A stretch of DNA of 64,000 nucleotides from positions 14,878,587 through 14,942,586 of the forward strand of contig NC_071333.1 in assembly GCF_010183535.1 (NCBI RefSeq), given 5' to 3'. The notes beneath the pieces are model-generated. The model was not told the DNA's origin. It worked only from the letters and a program-made list of their open reading frames with translations, and ran no database searches. The translations under genes were made by a program, and so were the position numbers. The first letter of the stretch is position 1; each line of letters begins with the position of its first letter. The stretch is from Caenorhabditis remanei. Its lineage: Eukaryota; Nematoda; Chromadorea; Rhabditida; Rhabditidae. Of the stretch, positions 1 through 11,791 are shown piece after piece.

Positions 1-1852
1 GATGCAACAAGAAAAAACACACAAGCGGAATAGTTAATTAGGTGCCCCCTCATTTCTCTTCATATTTAAAGTTCAATCACAAGGGGGCTAAGCTAAACGT
101 TGATTCATATCGTCAATTTATGAATATTCATTACAACTCAAAGTTCTCTATGAGTTTTTTTTTATTCTTGGGCTATCATAAATATTTGACTTTTTTGATG
201 TCGTCGTTTTGTTCCCCTCATTGCGAACTGTATAAACATATGTTTTCTTATTCTGACGTTCTGCACCCATGTTATTCTGAATAACTTACAATGAACTCTA
301 TGTCACGTTCATTCCTACCATTTCCTTGCTGTTCCGTTCCAAACGTTCCGAAATGATGGGAACAGGTGAAAGCGGAGCAAGGAGAAATGTAAGAATGACG
401 AAACGGAGTTCCTCGGAAGTGCTGTTACGTGACTTGTCCTCTAACTTCTTTCATTAACCGTTCGCGTCGTTTATTTTCGTTTTCAGTTATTCCAAGATAT
501 TTTAGAGCATACCAAACAAGTGTTCTCAGAAAATCGAAAAACAAATCATAATACTCAATTTATTATATAACCCACCAAATGTCATAACTTTCATGACCCA
601 ATGTTCGTTTCAACTTTATTCTTTTTCAGTCATCGGCTATCAGTCATCTGAACATTATTGCAACATGTGTAATAATAATATCCTAATATAGTGTTGCGGT
701 GAATAAATTGATTAGTCAAATCAAATTGAATCAGAAGTAGTCAGCGTTAGTCAGAAGTTGCCAACTGTTGATAGTGTCGTAATATGTTTTTGTGTAACTT
801 TTTGATCTATAGCTTTTCGTTAATCGGGAGCTAATAGTGAAAACGGTATTTGTAGTTTTCTCAGTATGCATTTTTCCTTGACTCATGAGAATTATTTGAA
901 TATCTCTTTGTTAGACTTTACATTATTTTGAAATCATTTTGTGTTACTGAACCAACAATCAAGCGTTGTATTTTTTTAACTTCTTGAACTGAGGTTCGAG
1001 TGATCTTAGTAGATACTAATCCTCAAAATTGGAAGCTCTTCAGTTTTGGAACACCCACTTCAAAAGTTTGGAAAGTACAGTAATATGTCTTCACAATTTT
1101 TCATTTCCTAATTATTTTTTTTTCAAAAAGAAAATTTGAACCAAGTTTGAAACCCTTCAAACACTTTCAAAAATCCTGAATCTATTTCTATCCTAGACTT
1201 TTTCACGCAGTCCTGAAATATAACATTCTCTACTTATATGTTGCTCGTCATGATTTGTCCTGGGGACCCAACCTTATCCCACTCCACTCCTTCTAGTATT
1301 TTTTTGCGAGGGTAGCAACAGACAGCACAATTCATCTCTCTTTTTTCTCTCTCCCCCACCTTTTTTCTATTTTTTTTAGTGTTGTGCCTTTTTTTGACGT
1401 TTACCATGATGGAAGAGCAAAAAAGAAATCGAGAGGAGGGAGAAACCACTCTTGACTTTGACTATCTTTCAATCTTTCAACCCTCTTTGAACGAATTGTG
1501 AAAATTGAAAGAGTTGAGCTCATAAAAGGGGCGGAGTCGCCGCCATGGTCTCACGTTCGGGACCAATGTCACGTTTGCGTGAAATGAATGAATGAATGGG
1601 AAAGAAAAAAAGAGTGATGCTGATAATAGTGTGTACTCCAAAATTCTGGAGTAGGAGATTACGTCGCAAACTTTTGTTTAATCCCGACCCTGTAATCACT
1701 CCTCATTCAAATGACTTTCTTTGTATTTTTTTCTCTTTTTGATCGCTCAATTTCACAATTTTTTTTTCAAAGTTGGCATCATCGTTATTCTCTTTTTGTG
1801 TTCGATATGATCATATATTCTCAATTTTTCATCTCACCAATTCATTACAGGG
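1..1852. other. Non-coding upstream region of the IL-17-like gene
   Basis: I see no supportable gene here. Short open frames exist on both strands but lack coding composition and a matching splice structure. An acceptor-like TTACAG at 1845-1850 sits two bases before the start codon of the IL-17-like gene, so it is either a trans-splice (spliced leader) site or the end of a 5' UTR intron. The stretch presumably holds the promoter of that gene. Confidence 0.5.
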
Positions 1853-4243
1853 ATGCCAAAGTCACCACACAGGACAAATTTTCAGTCACTCTACCCTGTT
1901 ATAATTTTATTGACACACCTTGCATTGGAAGCACAGTAAGTTTTTTTCAGAAGGTTTTGCGACTGTATTTGTTGCTGTGTTCAAAATATTCTAAAGCTAG
2001 TTTCATTTTTCAGCTCTTTCTAAAACGAGCTAATGATCATATTAGCTCTGAGTCGCTGTTTTTTTCCAAAGCCATTTTTTGTTAATACCCGACTTTCAAA
2101 AATAGCTGAGATGACACATTTGTAAGCCGATGAGCTTTGCAAATAAGTGAACATAAAACTGATAGAACGAAATTTTAATTTACCTAAAAAATTTCGGAAT
2201 TCGGACAATGATCAGATCCACATTTTATATAAACACGTGTTTTATTATGATTTCAGAATTATTCGGCAGTCAGACTCGGTTTGACTTGAATTTGACTTGG
2301 TTTTTTTGTATTAATCTGCCACAAAATTTTGTATGTTTTGATTCCGATTATTGCGAGAATCGAATGATGAATTATTTTAAATTGTCTCCTAACGAAATTT
2401 GATCGGTGCTACTTTCTGCCCCGTCGAGAGGTCTAATAAGGAACTGAAAACCTAATATAAAGTTAAATAAATTCCATAATGTTTTTATAGTATTATATGC
2501 TTTCGTCACATCTCTGTTTTAAATTTGGGCAAAGAACAACGTCATTAGGTTGCTTCTAGGAAAACGTGTAAAACATGAGATGCATAGGTCAAAAGGGTTT
2601 CTTGATCAGTTGTTTGTGTCGGAACGAATATGTCAATGTGGCAATGTAGACGGCTGGAGTGTTTTTCAGTTCCGTCCTAGGTCATAATAAAAGAACGCTG
2701 CTCAATAGAATGAACATCAAAAACTATAAGATGTTTTCTTAGTATAGGTCAATACAAAAACTTTTTTTTCTCACATCATCATTATTGTTACAGATCTTGG
2801 AGGATACGAAGAGAGTTAGACGGTGAAGGAGAAGGACCTGAAGCAGATATGATACCAACAGAAGAATGTTATCATAAATACAGTGAAGAGAATCATTTCA
2901 AAGTGTTTTCAAATTTTCTGAATCGAAAGAATTCCTCACATTACTCTCCGATTGCACCATCCTATCAACAAGCCCTTCTTAGTATGCAGGTACGTGTTCT
3001 TTCCGAGTGAGGGTGGACGTCTGTTTCAATATTCACATCCCTATTCAAGCGTAGGTGGAAGATGAGTAGATGGATGTGCAAGTGACATTTCCAATTGACC
3101 AATGAAAGAACATTTCAATACCAACCAGCCATTTTTAATTATCCAAAAATGTTGTTAGCCATGTTGGGGCCAATTTGTTATTAATGAGCAGATTATGAAC
3201 ATGGTTGTTTCGGACATCACGATGAGGGTGGAAGAGCAAATAATTTTTTCTAATTTTTTATTACTGACTGACTTACTTGTGAGCAGAGCATGAGATATAC
3301 TAAATACCAAACAAATGTGGTGTATAAGAAGGGATATAGTTCTATCAGAAATTCTGTTCAACAGTATTTCAAAAAAATTGTGATCAGAATTACAGTTTTG
3401 ATATGAATAGGAACAAACGCCCACCCGACAAAGAATAACAAACATTTGTCAAAACACCAGCATATTCTAGATTCTAGCGTACTTAACCCATCTCAAGTCT
3501 GTTGATGACGTAGTATTCGTCTCTGAAAGTTCCAACCATTCATATTCAATCCACTTGAACGAGTGATGTCATTGTTGTGATGACGATCTCTGAGCACCGT
3601 ATAAAGAAGGATAACTTGCAACTTTGTTCATTCACTTTTCTGGATGTGTCAATAAATCTACGGGAGATTATACACTGATGTATGATGTACTTTGCAGATG
3701 AAGGGGCTGAAACACGGTGAGCAGATTACGAAGAGCTCGTCAAAATGCAATAGTAGAAAGATGGACACGATCAGTGCGGAGACACCACTTAGAGACAGAG
3801 CGTTGTGCAAGTTTGAATATGTGCTGAACTATAACCCAAAGGTAGAACAGTAACCGAAAATTCTTATAAAAATTAATTATTTTTTAATCTTCAGAGGTTA
3901 CCAGCTGCGTTAACAGAAGTGAAATGTAGTTGTCCTCGACCAAATCCAAAGTTAGTGGGGAAGCGTATCTTTGAATGTGAGCATCTACGATATCAGGTAA
4001 TCACTTGTGATACGGTATCAGTTCTCAACAATTAAGCTTTACAGGTCCGCGTTTTGATGTGGGATGATAGTTGTAACACATTTCGGGAGCACGTGGAAAC
4101 AATCGCCTTAGCATGCATTCCAGTTATTCAGGTTGGTCATTTTTTGCTCATTATTCGTAGTATATTCCAACTTTCAGGCTAACGCTAATGCTGATGGTGA
4201 CGAGGACTTTGTCTACACAATTAAAGCAGAAATTCCCATTTAA
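1853..4243 (+). CDS. ilc-17.1: Secreted interleukin-17-like cytokine
   Basis: Six exons join in frame: 1853-1935, 2794-2989, 3698-3841, 3895-3996, 4045-4131 and 4178-4243, giving 225 aa. Exon 1 encodes a hydrophobic signal-peptide-like segment ([13 protein letters not shown]) followed by a basic RIRRE stretch. The C-terminal half has the IL-17-type cystine-knot pattern: a C-x-C pair in exon 4 (CSCPRP), a further Cys (FEC), then a Cys in exon 5 (DDSC) and an ending like [10 protein letters not shown], which resembles the family's ETVAVGC region. IL-17 proteins are extracellular dimers acting on IL-17 receptor/ACT1-type signalling; in C. elegans this pathway tunes neuronal responses. The symbol rests on family plus my recollection that ilc-17.1 is the X-linked member. 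The gene converges with cept-1. Exon boundaries follow consensus GT/AG, and every phase closes. Confidence 0.72.
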
Positions 4244-5641
4244 TCATCTTAGGCTTCTTCTTTATCCTCTCTTACATATTTGTTCGCCCTAACCTCAAAA
4301 CTGGATTCAAATCAACTGGTTTCTGCAGACCTCTCGGTCTTTTTTTCCTCATGTGGTATTGTTGAATGCTCTATTTGTTTGTGATAGCATTGTTTTAGAC
4401 CTACTTCCGCCTTTTTTTGTACCTCCCATTAGGTAGTGTCGTCATTTTTCCTCGGTTCCAAAAGCCTAGTTCACTTCCTTTTTGCCTCCTAACACATCTG
4501 CCTTACACACACTATCACGACGCTTATGATGTGTCTTTTTTTCAACGGTCGCTTAATATTCAAAATATATTCATTCACCACTTTTTCTGAAAAGCAGTGT
4601 CACGTTCATGTGAGTAACAACTTTTCTGGAAAGATAGACAAGTATTAATTTAGAGGGACCACTGTCTTTCAAAAAAATGGGTGAGGGTATATCATATTTG
4701 TATTATTTTGTCCATAGTTACCCAAAAACTTGTTTTCCATACTCCGATCCTCAATCCTCTGTTCCAAACGTGCAAAATTTCGAACTCTTAGAAAAAGTGC
4801 TATCCATGATCTCTGTTGTTCCTCATTCCTCCCACAAATCGAAATCTCATTTCCTGATTCTGTCCAAAACTGTATAACGGGTGATAAATTTTCTTCACTC
4901 AATGAAATAATATTATTAATAAATATTTGAATTGAAATATGATTCTTGATGTTTACGAGAAACAAGAAGCAAGTGAACAAAAAAGGATTGAAGTTTTTGT
5001 TTTTGGATGACAAAACAGTATGACTCGTTGACATTTAAATTGATAAATCCGATAAGAGTTATATGCGTCCGCCTGATAAACAAAAAATATTTTTTGATCT
5101 CAGATATAAATCTGAAAATGATAGAGATAATGTTGGTCATCATCCGCCACCAAACTTCCCTAAAACACAACTGATTAACTAAAAATGGGCTGGTTTTTTT
5201 GTTTTTTCAACAAAAAAATAAATGAAGTTTTGATCTGCATAGTCTTAATCAGAATAGGATAATATAAAGAAAAACCTCTTATGTACACATAAAAAACGCC
5301 AAAACATAATTTTCAAAGATTCAAAAATATTATATTACTATTATATAGTATTAGAAGGGGAAGTTGGGTCAAGACTCACGGGCAGGGGGGAAAGGTGACA
5401 TGGGGTTGTAATTTTTATGAAAAAGGGGAGAGGGGAATTTCAGAATACATTTCTATGGCGAAGATGACATTGGTGGGAAAAATATTAAAAAGAAAAAAGA
5501 GCTAGACAATAATTAGGTCCTCCTCGTCGTATGTTCCTAGCAACATTCTACCGTTCAGAAATTTGTTAGGTTCGACCTAAAACTTGATAAATTAGTGAAG
5601 AGCATACTATAATTAATATGACCTACGTCTTCTAGGACTAG
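4244..5641. other. Convergent intergenic region and 3' UTRs
   Basis: This stretch lies between the stop codons of the IL-17-like gene (+) and cept-1 (-), so it holds two facing 3' UTRs. No gene is supported. A 121-codon open frame on the minus strand (4669-5034) is probably chance. Confidence 0.5.
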
Positions 5642-7702
5642 TCAATTAGTCTTTGGTGTTCTTGGTCCCAGAACGAAAATGTAGATGTTAAGGAAATCAC
5701 AGAACTGACGACAGACCACTGTGCAATATATGAAAAGAGATGTGTAGCAATAAACCTGGAAAATTGAAATTATTAAATTGTAAAATGTCTTCAAATTCTT
5801 ACAGTAGCAATCCACAACAATACGTACTCATCAACGACAAAGTTGTAGTATTGGTTGAGCATCAAAGCCAACGGTCCGACGTAAATCCAATCCCAGAGTC
5901 TCAATTCACTTTTTGACATGTGTGCAATCACCAATCGGTTTGTCGCCTTGGCACCTAAAAATAAATCATAAAATAAATCATATCACGGTATTTCATTGAC
6001 CACTATTTAACCTATGAACTTTCATACCCAATTCCACTAAACTCGTTTCCCTTTCCGTATACGTAGCGGTTTTCCAGGAACTTAACAATAATTATTGTGT
6101 CAAGTAGCCACCTACGTAACGCCATACTACCGGAAACACAGGTTGCTTACGAAGACTTATCGAGAATACAAACATGTCAAAAAAACAAGGGGTCCCATGA
6201 AAAACAGATATTCGTTGACTCACCGACAGCTCCAAAACACAATGAGAAGAGGGTAATGTGATCGTCAAAGATGGTGGACTCGGTTTTATTGTAGATCATG
6301 ATAAATGGAACGATAACCATTAGAAGTGGGAAGAGAGGAGAAAGAACAGATGTACCCTGAAAACGTATTTTGTTTTTTTTAAAGAACGGGTGTAAATAAT
6401 TACCGCAATCGTAGAACCATTTTTGCCAACACCGCCGCTGAAGATAACATGAACATATCCCCAAATTTGGTAGAGTGAGACAAAGAATGAAGAGGCGATA
6501 ACAAAATACTTCAATGTGTACCCGAAAATCTGAAATTTCTCTTGCTGAACTACTCTGAAAGTCGAGGGAGTCATAACCTACAATATGAGTCTCCCAGACA
6601 CCATTTCCAAACAAAGCTGTGAACAACAGAACACTAATGACCGACATTTGAGCTTCAGTCACGTCAAACTTGGAGAATCTCAACTGTCCTGTGCAATATG
6701 TTGACCAGTGAGCACAGTAGAACATGACAACCGAGACGACGGACACAATGAGGACTCCGTAAGGAACAGTGCCAAGAGCCATTGCGTAGCAAATGTTTAG
6801 AGTAACGAACACTAAAAAAGTTGAATATAATTTTTATTTATATCTTTCTATCTCTCGCCTTGAGTCATACTATCACATCCATGATCGAAAAGTTCCCCGA
6901 GTGGAGAACTGGAACCCGTCCGTCTTGCCTGCTTCCCATCAATTGCATCTAATGTTTGATAGAAGAAAAGTCCCAAGGCAGCTTGCAAATAAGCCCATGA
7001 CGGAGCCTGCAAATTGCTAATTAGCAACAATTAGCGATGATCAGAGATGTTTTACCGGTTCAGTAGCGGAATAACTGAATGAGGATAGGATGAGGACTGT
7101 GATAAGGTTGATGACGAGTCCAATCAATGTAATAAGGTTTGGTGCGATCCACATTGGGCATAAGGTGATCACAAATTCCCACCATCTGAAAATTTTCTCA
7201 TGATTACCTTCTTATAAGAAGCTAATAAGTCTCAAACTAAGAATATCCTAACTTTGGAGGAGTCTCATAAATCAAACTTGCAAAATCTCCATGTTTGCTT
7301 GACGTTTTAGCAATATTTAAAAATATACTCGAAAATTTGATATTTCTGCGAAAAAATATAAAAATTTCGAGACAATTCAAATTTTCAAATTTTTTACTGA
7401 CACCCGAACCTTCCCGGCCCGTTGGAAGTCTGTCTGAAATAGTTAAGGAACACAGAATAAAGATTGTTTCAAAACTAGTTTGTAGTTTGAACGTGACATA
7501 CTTCTTCATACATAACTCGTCCAACCAACTGTTGTCCACTGCAGAGTACTTGTGCTCTCTCAATTTTTTCAATTCCTGGTCTGTCAACAGGCAATCCGAC
7601 TAAAAAAAACAGAGTAAATTTCGATTTTAATAATGAGCAATGACTTACTTCAATATATTTTTGACCGAATCCGCACGCTTTCGCGGATAACCGGCACGTC
7701 AT
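5642..7702 (-). CDS. cept-1: Choline/ethanolamine phosphotransferase (CDP-alcohol phosphatidyltransferase)
   Basis: Nine exons join in frame: 7702-7649, 7599-7502, 7185-7056, 7006-6859, 6811-6582, 6529-6404, 6356-6224, 5954-5803 and 5755-5642, about 394 aa, close to the human CEPT1 length. Exon 4 carries the family active-site signature DG-x2-AR-x8-G-x3-D-x3-D ([10 protein letters not shown] ... GELFDHGCD), which binds the CDP-alcohol and Mg2+. Later exons match the family strongly ([18 protein letters not shown]). The chain has multiple hydrophobic helices, as expected for an ER/Golgi membrane enzyme. It transfers phosphocholine or phosphoethanolamine from the CDP form to diacylglycerol, the last step of the Kennedy pathway. 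The intron after exon 4 starts with GC, not GT (6858-6857). The start codon follows an acceptor at 7711, so there is a 5' exon or trans-splicing. Confidence 0.88.
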
Positions 7703-7710
7703 GGTTTGAA

Positions 7711-9574
7711 CTGAAATGAAAAATGATACATTGATACTAAGAAAGTGAGATGAGTATGAAGGTTAGACAAGAAGTGTTTTAATACTGTCTTGATTTGAGA
7801 TATTAGTTATGCATAAATATCTAAGAGAACACATGAGTAGTGCACTAATTCAACAGCATGATGATTTCAAGACCTATTATTCGGTACATACACATAAAAT
7901 CAAAATTTCTTGCCATCCCACGTGGGGGAAGTGTAAGAGACACGAGAAGCAGATAGCAACATGACAATAAGGTGTCTATTTGTCTAGCATATCAATCTAT
8001 TATTTAGACAAGCGCTTGGTTTCCACAAGTTTGGTCGGAATTCGGACAAAATTCGTACAAAAAAGGTCGAAAAAGAGAAAACTGATATCAAATGAATTAG
8101 ATAAATGGCGGTCACGTGGAGAGGCATTAACGTTTCAATGAAACAGTAGATTGTTGAAACAAGATGAAATGTAGACGTTCCAATCACAGAAACTATGTGG
8201 GACATGAAAGGAACAGGTTACAAATATATTTCTGTGACTCAATCACAAACCAAAGTTTGTTTGGTTTTTTCGCCTCTTTTTCGTTCTTTTCCTTCGGATC
8301 AACTGCACTATTTTTTCTCTGTCCCTCTTTTTCCCTCTCTCATGAGGAATGAAAAGTGGCGTGAGAGAGGAATGAGTAAAGTGCCAATGTGATGAGAGAT
8401 GAGGAAAGGAAAATTGAGACAATTAATCAAAAGTTCGGCGTGTGCTACACTGACCTATGACTGCTACAAAACACATGTGATTTTTTGATTTCATCGGCGG
8501 ACACATGCCGTTATGATGGTAACATGATATGGACGCAAAACTTATGGAATATGAAAGATGAAAATGATTCATTATTTGAATATTTGAAGCGTTCCGATAA
8601 TTCGAACAATTAATTTTTACAATTTAGTTTTGACAAAGATTCAATCTTCGTCTACGCGATTCCCAGGCGCCAAGTTTTGATGTTTTATCGCTCACTCCAA
8701 TCTATACGATTCAATGTGAGAGTTTATTCTCCTTCACTGACAGTTTTTTCGACTGTCAATGATGTGAACAGAAAATTGTGATGTACAAAAAAATGAAGTG
8801 GTGGAAAAGCATCTCAATCCATCCGATATGATTTAGACTGAAATTTTTTCGAAAAAAGTTGAAATACAGTCGAAAATCAAAATTGTCTCCTCGAAAAAAT
8901 AGGAGAATCAATCTAGAAGTGAGTCTTTAAAACAACAGCACAACAACACAAAAACGAAATAAAAGAAAACGATGAGATGCTTTGGAAAGAGACCCCAATG
9001 AAGATGAAAAGAGGAAATGCAAAAAAGGGGAAATTTGTGAGAAGAGGGAAAAGAGGAAAGAAAGAAGAATCGTGAACGGAAATCGCATTTCCTGAAAATG
9101 CAATAAGTCGTTTTTTCAAAGAGAAAAATGTTTGTAAGAAAAATATTGTTGTTTTTTTGGTAGTAAGACACTTAACAAAACACGTATGCCTTACGGATGA
9201 GTGGCCCCAATTCAGGACTAAGAATGAAATGCTTCCGTAGTTCAAAGTACCAGAAATTCTACTTTCAATTTGGAATACGCCGAAGAAAACTTTTCAAAAA
9301 AGCTTCAGTACTAGAATTTTATGGTTTTAGAGTTAGTTCAGTACCACTCTTCTTGATTAACCACTTTTGCCCTTTTTCGACTTTCCCCTTTCTTTTTTGA
9401 TACTACACACGAAAATAGTCAGTGATAGATAGAGAGAGGAAAAAAGAATGAAGAAAGAAGTGATTAGAACTAATAAAATTCTGCAGCACTTTTACGTAGG
9501 TCAATTGACAATGATGAGTCGGAAGAATTAGAGAAACGTTGAACAGATAGAGAAATAGAGAAGTACACACATAC
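7711..9574. other. Probable large first intron or promoter of cept-1
   Basis: No convincing exon was seen on either strand between the main cept-1 start and the candidate exon at 9.6 kb. Pyrimidine-rich stretches (for example around 8270-8340) give spurious open frames. Confidence 0.4.
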
Positions 9575-9608
9575 ATTCATGCCATACAATGGCGTGATAG
9601 AAGTACAT
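9575..9608 (-). CDS. cept-1: Candidate alternative first coding exon of cept-1
   Basis: On the minus strand an acceptor TTTTGCAG (ending 9618) is followed by ATG at 9608 and an open frame encoding MYFYHAIVWHE plus one base, ending at a GTATGT donor (9574). Joined to the acceptor at 7711, the phase closes: the 8 bases before the annotated cept-1 ATG become coding (FQT) and run in frame into MTCRL. This would give an N-terminally extended isoform across a 1.9-kb intron. It could equally be a 5' UTR exon with a chance frame. No transcript is available to decide. Confidence 0.35.
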
Positions 9609-9617
9609 CGAGGCAAA

Positions 9618-11791
9618 CTGCAAAAGGAGAAAAGAACGTAAAACACTACACGTGGGAGACGTCTTCTAGAATCGTTTGAGAAAAGTGAAAACTAGTTTTT
9701 TTTAACTGAATCGATATTCAAACAAACAATCCGAAATGTAACAAACATCGATAAACATCATAGGAATGAATTTCGAAAAAAAAAACATTCGAGAAAATTC
9801 TGTCAGAATGTTCCTCCGGAAAATGTGGTGACGCATACACTGGTGAATATTGAAAACTCAATGGTTTTAAAACTTGAGAAATTTGTTTTGATTAGAAAAA
9901 CATGATGTTTTTCTACCGACTCGATTCTAATTAGCACCAATTGAAAGTACTGAAACAACTTCCTAGTATTCATCAGTATGTATAGAAACAAATATGTCAA
10001 AAGATCACCAATTATCCTGTAAACTACACAAATCCTGATGAAAACAAAAACATCTAATGACGCAATCAAAAATTTGATACTAAAGTGTGACTTCTTACTA
10101 TGAATATTTGATACGGACCTCTCATATTCCGGAAACGTCATTCGTGTTTTCTCTCAAAGAGCATCATGTTGGGCAAAATAAGGTTTGAAAGAGAAATAAA
10201 AATTATTATGGGAAGGAAAACGAAACTCAGACGGGCCAACATGTGACTTTGTTTTTTTTTAATGTCTCTTCGATTTTTTGTCGAATTCAAGTGGTTTTTG
10301 AGTTGATGTCGGGGTGATTTACCAAAACAAAAAAACCTTGGAAACATGCGCATTTTTCATTTTTGTGAGTGTCCAAAGGGCATACATGTGTTACTTTATT
10401 GGTTTTTTAAATTATTTTTAAGATTATTACCTGATATCCTCCTTTTACCGGTAGAACATGTGTTGTCTTTGTTGTTTCCGTCATTTTTCAGTGATGGACA
10501 GCTGTTCCAATGATCTTTACACTATTCTGCTGATAAGAGTTAAGCAAAGTGCTGACGTATCAACTCCTCCTACCCAGTGTACCTCGATCCCTGAAAAAAA
10601 CAGTCTTTTGGTTTCATTTTCTCAAAAACCCGAGTAAACAAACAACGCATTATTGGCAAATGTTTTTTGTCGCCGGTCTAACGACTAGAAAAATCAGTTA
10701 ACGCGTTTCTATGTAAACTACAGCAATAGGTTGTAGTCGGATGCTCATCTTCGAGCACAGAAAGTCTATTTCAGGTCAATTCGCACACTTGATAAATACA
10801 CATTTAGCGCGCGTGAACAAGTTGTTGTACTTTTGAATGTGTCAATATTGTAAATCGGTGGGAGTCAAAGTGTCAAAACTTAGAGTCTCGGAAACCGGAA
10901 AAAGACACAGAGTTCAATAAATTAAATCAGAATTTGTTATCAAAGTATGAAGTAAAAAGTGAATTCCATAATTTCCACGTAACCAAATAAAAAATAGTTT
11001 TCAAAATGATTTACTAAAACTTACTTCTGGAATGTTTAAGCATGAATACTGTAAATGCTAATTAACTGAACACATAGTGAATTTGAAGACGAAGTCACTG
11101 AAAGTAATGAGAAAATTATAATTGCCAACTGTTATTACGGAAAATAAAAATGGTGAATATATTTGGATGATATATCAAACTTACACATTATTAAGTTGTT
11201 GTGTAAAAACAGATCAAAAATTGGGATTAAAAAAAAACATTGACGCACAAGATTTAAGCAGTCAATGTTTTGAAGCAGTACAATGAAACATGAAAAAAAA
11301 TTTCATTTGACATTTAATATAACCTATTCTCATTCAAAAATTAAGTTAACTTTTAGATGACAAGGTTTGCCTGGGACACTGGTGAAAGGATCTACACCTC
11401 TTTACTGAAAACATTTCCAACTGTTACAATGATCACCGACATTCTCTGCGTTTCTCTGTCTACCGTTGTCTATAGTCAACGCGTGGATAGACATGCACCC
11501 GTTCTTTGAGCAAGACCAATGAAAACTGTGCAAGTATCTACAAGATACAGAATTCGCACAAATTTATGTAATCTTTCAGAGCAATCGGAGCCATCGGAGG
11601 AAATACCAGGATGACAATATTTAAGGACTCGTGTCGGCATTCATTCATGGCAGTCTAAAGTCTTCGGTTGCAAATGCTGAGAACTGTAACTGTTTCAAGA
11701 TTTTTTCTATCTTCATTAAAATTTTCAGCTATCTTGTGTTATTGGTTCAATCTTTAAAAAATTTCCAGATTCCCTTCACGAATGATCTGAC
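9618..11791. other. Intergenic region between cept-1 and the first pgp gene
   Basis: The two genes are divergent, so this interval should hold both promoters. It is AT-rich, and the open frames at 9.8-10.35 kb (-) have no splice context or recognisable composition. An acceptor-like TTTCCAG ends near 11768, just upstream of the first pgp start codon. Confidence 0.4.

Noticed and set aside
4669..5034. 121-codon minus-strand open frame between the IL-17-like gene and cept-1
   Set aside because: It has no splice signals, recognisable domain or partner exon, lies in facing 3' UTRs and is mostly AT-driven.
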